From assembly GCF_030656255.1 (NCBI RefSeq), contig NZ_JAUSOE010000135.1, forward strand, positions 1-39,548: DNA of 39,548 nt, read 5' to 3'. This DNA comes from Brevundimonas sp. (lineage in GTDB: Bacteria > Pseudomonadota > Alphaproteobacteria > Caulobacterales > Caulobacteraceae). How positions within the stretch are numbered: position 1 is the stretch's first letter; each line of letters starts with the position of its first letter. Position numbers and translations under genes: made by a program. The notes beneath the pieces were generated by a model, which was given only the letters and a program-made list of their open reading frames with translations, had not been told where the DNA came from and did not search any database. Shown in pieces: positions 10,285-18,031 of the stretch.

Positions 10285-10316
10285 CGTCACCCTCCGGGCT
10301 TGCCCCGAGGGTGACG
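10285..10316 (+). repeat. GC-rich hairpin after the helicase gene
   Basis: Imperfect inverted repeat with arms CGTCACCCTC and GAGGGTGACG, extended inward by CGGG/CCCC around a CTTG loop (one mismatch). It lies just after the helicase stop and has no T-run after it. It could protect the mRNA 3' end or be a dispersed REP-like element. Confidence 0.5.
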
Positions 10317-10334
10317 AACCGAAAATCGGCAACG

Positions 10335-10367
10335 AAAAACGGCGGCTCCTTTTCAGGAGCCGCCGTT
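10335..10367 (-). terminator. Rho-independent terminator for the FadL-family gene
   Basis: A perfect 13-bp stem (10338-10350 with 10355-10367) closes a TTTC loop. On the minus strand the stem is followed by five T residues (the A run at 10335-10339), so it terminates the porin gene ending at 10394. It may also stop helicase transcripts from the other side. Confidence 0.85.
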
Positions 10368-10393
10368 CTCATGTCAGCCGATGGCGTTGGGAC

Positions 10394-11734
10394 TTAGAAG
10401 TTCCAGGTCGCGCCCATCGAGAAGCCCACGCCGTGGCCCTTGGCCTCGCCGCTCAGGTTCGAGATGACCAGGCCGTTGCCATAGACGTCGCGCGTGTCGT
10501 TGATCGTCGCGGTGTCGATGTCGATATAGGTCACGGCACCGTCGAAGGTCATGGAACCCACGGTCTTGGACAGACCGGCGGTGTAGAGGAAGCGGTCGCC
10601 GTCCGGGATACGGGCGGTGCGGTGATCGTCCGGGGTCGGGGTCGGGTCGAAGCCCAGGCCGGCGCGAACCGTCATGGTCGGATCGATCTTGTAGTCGAAG
10701 CCGATCGCGCCGGTGGTGACGTCGTCATAGTCCTGGACGATGGTCGAGGAGCCGGACGTTCCGTAAGTCACGCGGATGGCGTCGAACTCGCTCCAGCCGA
10801 TCTGATTGACCTGGGCGTTCAGCGTCAGGCGATCATTGACGGCGTAGCGGGCCGAAACGGTGGCGTACCAGGGGGTGTTGAAGCTGGCGACGCCGTCAGC
10901 CGAGACGTTGGCGGAGGCCAGAATGCCGGTCAGGCCCGAGATGTTCACGGTGCCTTCCAGCTCGTGCTCGATCTTGGAGCGATAGGACAGACCCAGGTCC
11001 AGCTTGCCGAAATGCATCTGGGCGCCGGCGTTCCAGCCGTAATCCCAGCCGTCGCCTTCGAGCTGGTTGCGGCCGTCGGTGCTGGGCGAGACCGCATAGG
11101 TCGGAGCGAAGACGCCGGGGATGGCCACGTTCGGCAGGGCCGAGCTGAGGGTCGCCTTGGCGTACTGGGCGTCGAAACCGGCGCCGATGTCCAGCCAGTC
11201 CGTGACCGTCATGGCGGCGACCAGGCTGACGTTGGCCGAGCGCAGTTCCGACGTCAGGGCGTCATAACGGGCGAAGTCGGTCGGCTCGTACTTGGTCGTG
11301 AAGTTGAACGGCGCCTGGACGGCCAAGGCGACGTTGAAGCGGTCGCCGATCGGCATGGAGACAGCGAAGTTCGGGATGATGCCGCTCTCGACCACTTCAT
11401 GGACGTGCGGATCGCCGTTGACGACTTCGGTCGTCGAGCCGACGCCGGGAATATTGTAGGTCAGGCTGGAGCTGCGGTCATCGACGTCGGAGTCGAGGAT
11501 CAGGCCGTGCATGCCGACGTAGACTTCGCGCTGGGTTCCGGCGATCGCGGCGGGGTTCCACCACAGGGACTGCACGCCCTTGTCGGCGCCTTCGCCCGAG
11601 TTGGCGCGGCCCTGGCCACGGGTTGATTGTTCCTGCACGTAGAACGAGCCGGCCATAGCCGGAGCCGCGACGCCGGCCAACAGGGCGGTCGTCAGCGCAA
11701 TGCCGCCCATACGAGCGAAATTCCTGGGTGTCAT
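10394..11734 (-). CDS. OmpP1/FadL/TodX-family outer membrane transporter
   Basis: A 446-aa outer membrane beta-barrel of the FadL family, which takes up long-chain fatty acids or other hydrophobic compounds. A signal peptide ends APAMA, and the mature N-terminus GSFYVQEQSTRGQGRANSG resembles the FadL hatch domain, with the characteristic WWNPAAI segment at about residues 58-64. The rest shows alternating beta-strand patterns, ending in a terminal phenylalanine (GATWNF) as expected for BAM-dependent barrels. AGGA lies 8 bases before the ATG. Substrate specificity cannot be read. It is transcribed alone, with its own terminator and a 323-base upstream region. Confidence 0.9.
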   Translation of the reverse strand: MTPRNFARMGGIALTTALLAGVAAPAMAGSFYVQEQSTRGQGRANSGEGADKGVQSLWWNPAAIAGTQREVYVGMHGLILDSDVDDRSSSLTYNIPGVGSTTEVVNGDPHVHEVVESGIIPNFAVSMPIGDRFNVALAVQAPFNFTTKYEPTDFARYDALTSELRSANVSLVAAMTVTDWLDIGAGFDAQYAKATLSSALPNVAIPGVFAPTYAVSPSTDGRNQLEGDGWDYGWNAGAQMHFGKLDLGLSYRSKIEHELEGTVNISGLTGILASANVSADGVASFNTPWYATVSARYAVNDRLTLNAQVNQIGWSEFDAIRVTYGTSGSSTIVQDYDDVTTGAIGFDYKIDPTMTVRAGLGFDPTPTPDDHRTARIPDGDRFLYTAGLSKTVGSMTFDGAVTYIDIDTATINDTRDVYGNGLVISNLSGEAKGHGVGFSMGATWNF

Positions 11735-12057
11735 AAGCCATTCCTATAGTTTTGCCCCCGTCATTTACGCGACGGTGGGTATCGGGGAGGTCGATCGCAC
11801 CCAGCGCTTTCGTCAGGAAAACGTTGCATGCATGGCGGGTCTCCGCCCGGAAACGGGCGAAACTGTGTCAGAAAAACTGCACACGATCACACCGGCGAGA
11901 GGTTACGCGGCGGCAGGTTCATTCCGTCAGGGGACAGTGTCATGCAACACACAGTCCCGCATGACGCTGGGTAAGGAATCCCTGACCGCCGCACAATCGC
12001 CTTGCGTATCCATGATAGGATGGTCATCTGAAAATCCCCGCCGCCGCTGATTGAACC
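11735..12057. promoter_or_regulatory. 323-base divergent intergenic region
   Basis: Separates the minus-strand FadL-family gene from plus-strand map, so it should hold both promoters. I see a small hairpin CGCCCG-GAAA-CGGGCG (about 11848-11863) and no full-length gene. No promoter pair close to consensus stands out. Short frames inside it have no ribosome binding site or recognisable product. Confidence 0.4.
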
Positions 12058-12876
12058 ATGTACGAAACGCCCGATCTGGAAACCGACGCCCTGGTCCGCA
12101 CCAGCGCCATCCGCATTCACCAGGCGGAGGACTTCGAGGGTATGCGCAAGGCCGGCCGTCTGGTCGCCGAAGCCTTGGACATGATCACGCCGCATGTTCA
12201 GCCGGGCGTGCTGACCAGCACCATCGACGACCTGATCCGCGAATTCACCCTGGACCACGGCGGCCTGCCCGCCTGCCTCGGCTACAAGGGCTATGAGAAG
12301 ACGGTCTGCACCTCAATCAACCACGTCGTCTGCCACGGCATTCCCGGCGACCGGGTGCTGAAAGACGGCGACATCGTCAATATCGACCACACGGTCATCG
12401 TTGACGGATGGCACGGCGATTCCAGCCGCATGTATGCGGTCGGCGAGATCAACGCCCGCGCCAAGAAGCTGATCGACGTGACCTATCAGTCGCTGGATCT
12501 GGGCCTGGAACAGGTCAAGCCGGGCAATACCTTCGGCGACATCGGTTTCGCCATCCAGAAATTCGTCGAGGCCCAGCGTATGAGCGTGGTGCGCGACTTC
12601 TGCGGCCACGGCATCGGCCGCGTCTTCCACGACAGCCCCAACGTCTTGCATTACGGCCGCAAGGGCGAGGGCGCGGTGCTGAAGCCGGGCATGTTCTTCA
12701 CCGTCGAGCCGATGGTGAACCTGGGCAAGCCGCACGTGAAGGTTCTGTCCGACGGCTGGACCGCCGTCACGCGCGACAAGTCCCTGTCGGCCCAGTGCGA
12801 ACACACCATCGGGGTGACGGAAGACGGTCTGGAAATCTTCACCGCCAGCCCGGCTGGACTGTTCCGCCCGAACTGA
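12058..12876 (+). CDS. map: Type I methionine aminopeptidase
   Basis: Removes the initiator methionine from nascent proteins in the cytoplasm. The 272-aa product carries all five metal ligands of the pita-bread fold: the first Asp in NIDHTVIVDG, the second in HGDSSRMY, the His in GHGIGRVFHDSP, the Glu in FTVEPMVN and the last Glu in QCEHTIGVT. The substrate-side motif INHVVCHGIP is also present. It has a short N-terminal extension (about 25 residues) before the FEGMRKAGRLVA core, within the range seen in alphaproteobacteria. The ribosome binding site is weak. It is the first gene of a plus-strand run that continues with radC 53 bases downstream. Confidence 0.96.
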   Translation: MYETPDLETDALVRTSAIRIHQAEDFEGMRKAGRLVAEALDMITPHVQPGVLTSTIDDLIREFTLDHGGLPACLGYKGYEKTVCTSINHVVCHGIPGDRVLKDGDIVNIDHTVIVDGWHGDSSRMYAVGEINARAKKLIDVTYQSLDLGLEQVKPGNTFGDIGFAIQKFVEAQRMSVVRDFCGHGIGRVFHDSPNVLHYGRKGEGAVLKPGMFFTVEPMVNLGKPHVKVLSDGWTAVTRDKSLSAQCEHTIGVTEDGLEIFTASPAGLFRPN

Positions 12877-12929
12877 ACCCTTGATCCCCTTCCATCTTCC
12901 GCACAGGTTGCGGCGGACAGGGAGGGGAC

Positions 12930-13661
12930 ATGCTGGACGACCTGACGCCCAAACCCAAGGCCAAGCCGCGTCACAGCGGCCATCGCGACCGGCTGCGTGA
13001 GCGGGCCGCCAAAGGCGGGCTGGGCGCCCTGCCCGACTATGAGCTGCTGGAACTGCTGCTGTTCCGCTCGATCCCCTACAAGGACGTCAAGCCGCTGGCC
13101 AAGGATCTGCTGGCCCGGTTCGGGGGTCTGGAGGGGATCGGGGCGGCCAGCCATGAGGCGGTGGAGGATCAGGTGGGTCGCTCAATGGGCTATGCGCCCG
13201 GCAAGGCGACGCGGGCCGTGGCGCTGGACCTGCAACTGATCTTCGACGTGACGCGTCGGATCGCGCGCGAGCCGACGGCGAAACGGCCGGTGATCTCGTC
13301 ATGGAGCGCGCTGTTGGCCTATGTGCGGGTGGCCCTGCAGCACGAGCCGCGCGAGCAGTTCCGCGTCCTTTATCTGGACAAGAAGAACCAGCTGATCCTG
13401 GACGAGGTGCAGAACCGGGGCACGGTCGATCACGCCCCGGTCTACCCCCGCGAAGTAGTGCGACGGGCGTTGGAACTGTCGGCCAGCGCCCTGATCCTGG
13501 TTCACAACCATCCGTCGGGCGACCCCACCCCCAGCCGCGCCGACATCGAAATCACGAAACAGGTTGTGCAGGCCGGACGAGCCCTTAACGTCGAGGTTCA
13601 CGACCATCTGGTCGTCGGCCGCGACGGGGTGGCCAGCTTCAAGCAACTGGGCCTGATGTGA
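12930..13661 (+). CDS. radC: RadC-family JAB/MPN domain protein
   Basis: A 243-aa member of the RadC/YsxA family. An N-terminal helix-hairpin-helix-like part (HSGHRDRLRERAAKGGLGAL, YELLELLLF) precedes a C-terminal MPN/JAMM domain with the metal motif HNHPSGDPTPSRAD starting at His192; the conserved LDKKNQLI strand precedes it. The original DNA-repair role of RadC has been withdrawn and the true substrate of the family is unknown. The ATG at 12930 follows GGAGGG. Its stop overlaps the GTG start of the acetyltransferase by four bases (GTGA), so the two are likely translationally coupled. Confidence 0.94.
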   Translation: MLDDLTPKPKAKPRHSGHRDRLRERAAKGGLGALPDYELLELLLFRSIPYKDVKPLAKDLLARFGGLEGIGAASHEAVEDQVGRSMGYAPGKATRAVALDLQLIFDVTRRIAREPTAKRPVISSWSALLAYVRVALQHEPREQFRVLYLDKKNQLILDEVQNRGTVDHAPVYPREVVRRALELSASALILVHNHPSGDPTPSRADIEITKQVVQAGRALNVEVHDHLVVGRDGVASFKQLGLM

Positions 13662-14206
13662 GTACTGGAATTCTGACGACCGAGCGCCTGGTGCTGACCC
13701 CGGTCGCCGCAACCGACTTCGACGACCTGTCGACCCTATGGCTGGACGAGGACTTCACCCGCCACATCATGGGCCGCGCCCTGTCGCAGGAAGAGGTCTG
13801 GTTCCGCCTGTTGCGCGACCTGGGCCATTGGGCGGCCCTGGGCCACGGCAACTGGACGATCCGGTTGAGGGACGGCGGAGCCTATCTGGGCAGCGTGGGG
13901 GTGTTCGACTATCGCCGCGACCTGACGCCGCCGTTCGACGCGCCGGAACTGGGCTGGGGCGTCGCGCCCGCCTTTCAGGGCAAGGGCTACGCGGCAGAGG
14001 CCCTGGGCGCAGCCCTGGCCTGGGTCGACGAATCCCTTAAGGCGGCGCGCACCGTCTGCATGATCGCACCGGAGAATCTGGCTTCGCTGAAGCTGGCGGC
14101 GCGGGTCGGATTCCGCCCCTACGCCGTCGCGACCTACAAGGACCATTCGGTTCAGCTGTTCGAACGTCCCCGCCCCGGCGCGGCGGCCGGCGCGGGCGCG
14201 ACGTAG
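13658..14206 (+). CDS. GNAT-family N-acetyltransferase, RimJ/RimL type
   Basis: A 182-aa acetyltransferase with the RimJ/RimL layout: N-terminal TERLVLTPVAATDFDDLSTL, the acetyl-CoA-binding segment GWGVAPAFQGKGYAAEALGA around residue 102-121 (matching the Q/R-x-x-G-x-G/A motif A), and the C-terminal NLASLKLAARVGFRP. Such proteins acetylate N-terminal amines or small molecules; the substrate here is not deducible. The start is GTG at 13658, overlapping the radC stop, and no better start fits. The C-terminus ends in a low-complexity Ala/Gly tail. Confidence 0.9.
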   Translation: MSTGILTTERLVLTPVAATDFDDLSTLWLDEDFTRHIMGRALSQEEVWFRLLRDLGHWAALGHGNWTIRLRDGGAYLGSVGVFDYRRDLTPPFDAPELGWGVAPAFQGKGYAAEALGAALAWVDESLKAARTVCMIAPENLASLKLAARVGFRPYAVATYKDHSVQLFERPRPGAAAGAGAT

Positions 14207-14261
14207 CCCGCCATTAAGGTTTATCGGGCATGCTGAAGGAGAACGATCCGAGAGCTTCGCC

Positions 14262-14504
14262 ATGCCCATGTCCGTCGAAACCCTGCGTCAGCACCTGATC
14301 GAGGCCTTCCCCGACGCCGAGATCGCCATCGACGACCTGGCCGGCGACGGCGACCATTACCGCGCCCGCATCGTCTCCAGCACCTTCGCCGGCATGCCGC
14401 GCGTGCGCCAGCATCAGTTGGTCTATGCCGCGCTGAAGGGACAGATGGGCGGCGAACTGCACGCCCTGGCGCTGGAAACCGCCGCCCCGCCCAAGGAGGA
14501 TTGA
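14262..14504 (+). CDS. bolA: BolA/IbaG-family protein
   Basis: An 80-residue BolA-like protein. In this family BolA partners with monothiol glutaredoxin to bind or transfer a [2Fe-2S] cluster. The sequence shows the fold markers: an N-terminal helix (VETLRQHLIEAFP), a variable GDGDHYRARIVSSTFAGMP segment and the signature RVRQHQLVYAALKGQMGGELHALAL. The invariant C-terminal cluster-ligand region contains the His of HALAL. The gene for the glutaredoxin partner lies 1 kb downstream on the same strand (15498-15851), supporting a functional link. The start at 14262 has an alternative ATG two codons later (14268). Confidence 0.92.
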   Translation: MPMSVETLRQHLIEAFPDAEIAIDDLAGDGDHYRARIVSSTFAGMPRVRQHQLVYAALKGQMGGELHALALETAAPPKED

Positions 14505-14508
14505 TCCC

Positions 14509-15417
14509 ATGCGCTATCGCCCCTTCGGCGTGTCCGGCGCCGCCATTTCCAATCTGACGCTCAGCTTCGGGCTGGACAATCTGGCGCGCGGCCGCGAGGG
14601 CGCGCTAAACCTGTTGTATTCCGCCTTAGAAGCCGGGGTGAATTCCTATCGGCTCGAGACCGCCGATCCGGTCGCCGCCGAAGTGCTGGGCGAAGCCCTG
14701 GCCCATGTGGACCGCAAACTGGTCTGTGTCAGCCTGACCCTGGGGGTCGGCGCGGGACGCGAGGCGGCGCGTGATTTCTCGGCCGAGGGCATGACCGCCG
14801 CCATAGACCGGGTGCTGCATTTCTCGGGTCTGGGCTGGATCGACGTGGCGGTGCTGCACGAGCCGGGCGAACACGAACTGCCGCAATCGTCGCTCAACGC
14901 GCTCAAGGCCCTGCGCGCCACCGGCCGCATCAAACTGTTGGGTGTGGCGGGCGGCGGCGAGGTCATGGACACCTATGTCTCCACCGGCGCCTTTGACGCC
15001 CTGTTCACCCCCTTCGACATCAACGCCGACTGGAGGCTGCGTAATCGTGTCCGCGCCGCTCGCGAACAGGACATGTCGGTCTTCGCCTATGACTATTTCA
15101 CCGACCGCCGCGCCAAGCCGCGTGGAACCGAGCCCGCCGCAAAAAAGGGCTTCTTCGGCCTGGGCGGCGCGCCCAAACGCCCGGCCCAGTCGCGGCAAAG
15201 CGACGCCTTCGGCTTCCTGTATCGCACGCCGAACTGGCCGGCCGAGGCGATCTGCCTCAGCTATGTCCTGACCGACCCGACCATCTCCAGCGTCATCATA
15301 AGCGCCAATGACGTGGAACGGCTGAACATGCTGGCCGCCACGCCGGAACGCGACCTGCCGCCGGGCCTTGCCGCACAGATCGAAATGGGTCGGGTTACGA
15401 CCTCGGCTGTGGCCTGA
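14509..15417 (+). CDS. Aldo/keto reductase-like protein with degraded active site
   Basis: A 302-aa protein with the AKR-fold outline: N-terminal MRYRPFGVSGAAISNLTLSF, then EAGVNSYRLETADPVAAE where active AKRs have a D-T-A-x-x-Y motif, IDVAVLHEP with the conserved His, and GRIKLLGVAG before the C-terminal barrel. Of the catalytic tetrad only the His is clearly retained: the Asp aligns with Glu, the Tyr with Val/Ala, and the Lys position (VCVSLTLG) is not Lys. A basic, glycine-rich insertion sits near residue 205-228. It starts four bases after bolA and precedes grxD. It is probably not a standard oxidoreductase; a non-catalytic or new role is inferred. Confidence 0.8.
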   Translation: MRYRPFGVSGAAISNLTLSFGLDNLARGREGALNLLYSALEAGVNSYRLETADPVAAEVLGEALAHVDRKLVCVSLTLGVGAGREAARDFSAEGMTAAIDRVLHFSGLGWIDVAVLHEPGEHELPQSSLNALKALRATGRIKLLGVAGGGEVMDTYVSTGAFDALFTPFDINADWRLRNRVRAAREQDMSVFAYDYFTDRRAKPRGTEPAAKKGFFGLGGAPKRPAQSRQSDAFGFLYRTPNWPAEAICLSYVLTDPTISSVIISANDVERLNMLAATPERDLPPGLAAQIEMGRVTTSAVA

Positions 15418-15497
15418 TCTCGCGGCATAGACGCGACCGCGCCTTGACCCGGCCGTCGCCTCTCCCTAGCTGACGGACTTCACGAAAGGCCCTCCCC

Positions 15498-15851
15498 GTG
15501 ACCGATACTGTTCCCGCCGCCGATCCCGTCCACGCCTTCATCGGCGACACCGTCGCCCAGAACGACGTCGTTCTGTTCATGAAGGGCACGCCGGACCAGC
15601 CCCGCTGCGGCTTCTCCTCGCTGGCGGTTCAGATCCTGGACCATGTCGGGGCCTCCTTCGTCGGCGTCGACGTGCTGCAGGACGAAGCCCTGCGCGAAGG
15701 CGTCAAGAGCTTCACCGACTGGCCCACCATTCCCCAGCTCTATGTAAAGGGGGAATTCGTCGGCGGCTCGGACATCATCCGCGAGATGTTCCAGGCCGGC
15801 GAACTTCAGGCCCTGATGGCCGAGAAGGGCGTCCCGCTCGGCGAAGCCTGA
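15498..15851 (+). CDS. grxD: Monothiol glutaredoxin Grx4/GrxD
   Basis: A 117-aa monothiol glutaredoxin of the Grx4/Grx5 class, which carries a glutathione-coordinated [2Fe-2S] cluster and works in iron-sulfur trafficking with BolA. The active site is CGFS (in KGTPDQPRCGFSSLAVQIL). The family marks VLFMKGTP, WPTIPQLYVKGEFVGGSDI and a C-terminal helix are all present. The length is normal. Its TGA overlaps the ATG of the following thioesterase by one base. BolA is encoded two genes upstream, with an aldo/keto reductase-like gene between them. Confidence 0.96.
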   Translation: MTDTVPAADPVHAFIGDTVAQNDVVLFMKGTPDQPRCGFSSLAVQILDHVGASFVGVDVLQDEALREGVKSFTDWPTIPQLYVKGEFVGGSDIIREMFQAGELQALMAEKGVPLGEA

Positions 15852-16288
15852 TGGCTCGCCCGGTCCTGACGCCGCGCGAGGACCGTGAGGTCTTCGTCGT
15901 GCCGTTGGAGGTCCGCCCCGGACACATCGACGCCAACGGCCACGTCAACAATGTCGTCTATGTCGGCTGGCTTCAGGACGTCGGCACGGCCCATTGGAAC
16001 GCCCGCTTCGACGCGGAGACCCGGACGCGATGCTCATGGGTCGCCCTGAGGCATGAGATCGACTATCTGCGCGCCATCGCGCCCGGCGCGACCGGGGTCG
16101 TGGCCCGGACCTGGGTCGGCGACCCGCAGGGACCGCGCTTCAACCGCTATGTCCGTATCGAGGACGCCGAGGGCCGGGTCTGCGCCCAGGGCGTCTCCGA
16201 ATGGTGCCTGGTGGACGCCGCGACCCTGAGGCCGCAGCGTATCCCGGCGTCGATGCTGACAGTGTTCGAGACTACTTCAGCGGATTGA
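15851..16288 (+). CDS. Hotdog-fold acyl-CoA thioesterase (4HBT/YbgC-like)
   Basis: A 145-aa hotdog thioesterase. The segment VRPGHIDANGHVNNVVYVGWLQDV carries the catalytic-type Asp and the HVNN helix start seen in the 4-hydroxybenzoyl-CoA thioesterase/YbgC/FcbC group, and LRHEIDYLRAIAPG is the conserved strand after it. It should hydrolyse an acyl-CoA in the cytoplasm; the chain is unknown. It is coupled to grxD (TGATG overlap). Its last 17 bases overlap the end of the convergent lipoprotein gene, so no terminator can lie between them. Confidence 0.87.
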   Translation: MARPVLTPREDREVFVVPLEVRPGHIDANGHVNNVVYVGWLQDVGTAHWNARFDAETRTRCSWVALRHEIDYLRAIAPGATGVVARTWVGDPQGPRFNRYVRIEDAEGRVCAQGVSEWCLVDAATLRPQRIPASMLTVFETTSAD

Positions 16289-16655
16289 GGATCCGCGCCG
16301 GCGTTCCGGGCTCCAGGCCCAGGTCGGCATAGGTCCAGCGCAGTTCCACGCCGTCGGGCAGCAGGGCCTTGCACAGGTCCGGCTTGGTGCGACGCAGGGT
16401 GATCTCGGTCGGCGAATTCTCGGCCACGGACACTTCGAAGTCCGAGGCCTGGGTGCAGCCGTTGGAATCGACACGGGCGACCAGGGCGCCGTCTGCAAAG
16501 CGCGCCTCGCGAATGGCCTCGGCCGGCGGGGCGTCGCTGCGGGTGACATTGACCGAGACGTTTTCGCCCGCGTCGCTGTCATAGATGACGCAGGCCGACA
16601 GCAGAGGCGCGACCAGGGCCGCGACCGCCAGTCCTTTCAGCGCGCCGCGCATCAT
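16272..16655 (-). CDS. Cysteine-containing lipoprotein of a duplicated unknown family (copy A)
   Basis: A 127-aa lipoprotein. The signal ends VAPLLSAC, with lipidated Cys22. The mature domain has the pattern DSNGCT (Cys67), ITLRR, a second Cys near residue 95 (PDLCK), then DGVELRWTYADLGLEPG. The protein at 18032-18409 shares this pattern (SNGCT, ITLRR, DTCK, DGVELKWSFEELGLAPG), so the two are paralogues. The two mature cysteines could form a disulfide in the periplasm. I do not recognise a named family. The ATG at 16655 overlaps the stop of the 38-aa lipoprotein by ATGA. The frame continues far upstream, but the signal peptide sets the start. Confidence 0.78.
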   Translation of the reverse strand: MMRGALKGLAVAALVAPLLSACVIYDSDAGENVSVNVTRSDAPPAEAIREARFADGALVARVDSNGCTQASDFEVSVAENSPTEITLRRTKPDLCKALLPDGVELRWTYADLGLEPGTPARILNPLK

Positions 16656-16768
16656 TGGTCCGACGCCGGGGCGGTGATGACCCGCGTGGTCGGCTTTTCG
16701 GTCGAGACGATGATGCAGCCCGACAGCAGCGGGGCGGCGATGGCGATGGCGAGAGCGAGACGAAGCAT
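16652..16768 (-). CDS. 38-residue lipoprotein
   Basis: A very small predicted lipoprotein: the signal MLRLALAIAIAAPLLSGC ends in a good lipobox (LLSGC, Cys18), leaving a mature peptide of 21 residues rich in Thr, Ser and Ala. An AGGGG ribosome binding site lies about 10 bases upstream. It overlaps the start of the next lipoprotein gene by ATGA, indicating co-translation. It may work with, or set the expression of, that neighbour. The ORF can extend upstream to 16885, but the extra sequence has no signal character. Confidence 0.62.
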   Translation of the reverse strand: MLRLALAIAIAAPLLSGCIIVSTEKPTTRVITAPASDQ

Positions 16769-16926
16769 TGGTGTGATCCCCTGATGTGCTTGACGCTTTT
16801 GTGGCGCGCCCCGACGCGTCAGGCACGTGAATTTTCGGCAAGCCAGGTGAACAATCGGACAGGTCGGGCTTGATCGCGACTGCAACCGGCATAGCTACCG
16901 TCCCTCTCCCCTCCCCGGACGCCCCC

Positions 16927-18024
16927 ATGAGCCAGCTCTTTTCGCCGCGCAGCATCGGTCCCCTGACGCTGAAGAACCGCATCGCCATCGCGCCCATGTG
17001 CCAGTATTCCGCGATCGACGGCGTGCCCCAGCCCTGGCACATCCAGCATATCGGCCGTCTGGCGGTGTCGGGCGCAGGCTTGGTCATCATCGAGGCCACC
17101 GGGGTGGAGGCCGCCGGCCGGATCACGCCCGACGACACCGGCCTGTGGAACGACGAACAGGAGGCCGCCTTCGCGGAAATCCTGAAGGGCATCCGGACCT
17201 ATTCCCACACCCCCATCGGGGTTCAGCTGGGCCACGCCGGCCGCAAGGCCTCGACCTCGGCCCCGTGGAAGGGCGGACGCGCCCTGGGCCTGGACGAAGG
17301 CGCCTGGCAGACCTACGGCCCGTCCCCCCTGCCCTTCCGCGACGACTGGCATACCCCCGCCGAAATGACCGAGGCGGACATGGACCGGGTGGTCGCCGCC
17401 TTTGAGGACGCGGCCCGCCGCGCCGACCGCGCCGGGTTCGACCTGGTCGAACTGCATGCCGCCCACGGCTATCTGCTCACCGAATTCCTGTCGCCCCTGT
17501 CGAACCACCGCGCGGACCAGTACGGCGGTTCAGCCGAGGCGCGGATGCGCTTCCCCCTGCGCGTGGCCCAGGCCCTGCGCGAGGCCTGGCCCAGGACCAA
17601 GGCCCTGGGCGTGCGTTTCAACGGGTCCGACTGGATCGAAGGCGGGGTGACGCTGGACGAGGTGATCGCCTTCGGACGCGCCCTGCATCAGATGGGCTAC
17701 GACTATCTGCACCTGACCTCGGGCGGCAATGTCGCCCGCGCAGAGATTCCGGGCGCCGAGCCGGGCTATCAGGTCCGGTTCGCCGAGGCGGTCAAACAGG
17801 CCGTGCCGGACGCCGCCGTCATGGCGGTGGGCATGATCTTCGATCCGCAACAGGCCGAGGACATCGTCGCCTCGGGCCAGGCCGACATCGTCGCCATCGC
17901 CCGCGCGGCGCTGGACGATCCCAACTGGCCCCACCACGCCGCCGTGGCCCTGGGTCATGGCGAGGGACTGCCGCCCCAGTACGAACGGGCGGGCAAGGCG
18001 CACTGGCCCGGTTACGGCCGCTAA
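16927..18024 (+). CDS. Old yellow enzyme family NADPH:flavin oxidoreductase, YqjM-like
   Basis: A 365-aa FMN-dependent ene-reductase of the YqjM (thermophilic-like, class III) branch, which reduces activated C=C bonds with NADPH. It has the class mark APMCQYSA with the flavin-near Cys26, GVQLGHAGRKAS, the substrate-binding pair HAAH in ELHAAHGYLLTEFLSPLSN, QYGGS, and the C-terminal phosphate/FMN region ending in ERAGKAHWPGYGR. An in-frame ATG at 16870 would add 19 residues; the family N-terminus LFSPRSIGPLTLKNRI favours 16927. It lies between two paralogous minus-strand lipoprotein genes. Confidence 0.93.
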   Translation: MSQLFSPRSIGPLTLKNRIAIAPMCQYSAIDGVPQPWHIQHIGRLAVSGAGLVIIEATGVEAAGRITPDDTGLWNDEQEAAFAEILKGIRTYSHTPIGVQLGHAGRKASTSAPWKGGRALGLDEGAWQTYGPSPLPFRDDWHTPAEMTEADMDRVVAAFEDAARRADRAGFDLVELHAAHGYLLTEFLSPLSNHRADQYGGSAEARMRFPLRVAQALREAWPRTKALGVRFNGSDWIEGGVTLDEVIAFGRALHQMGYDYLHLTSGGNVARAEIPGAEPGYQVRFAEAVKQAVPDAAVMAVGMIFDPQQAEDIVASGQADIVAIARAALDDPNWPHHAAVALGHGEGLPPQYERAGKAHWPGYGR

Positions 18025-18031
18025 GATCGTT

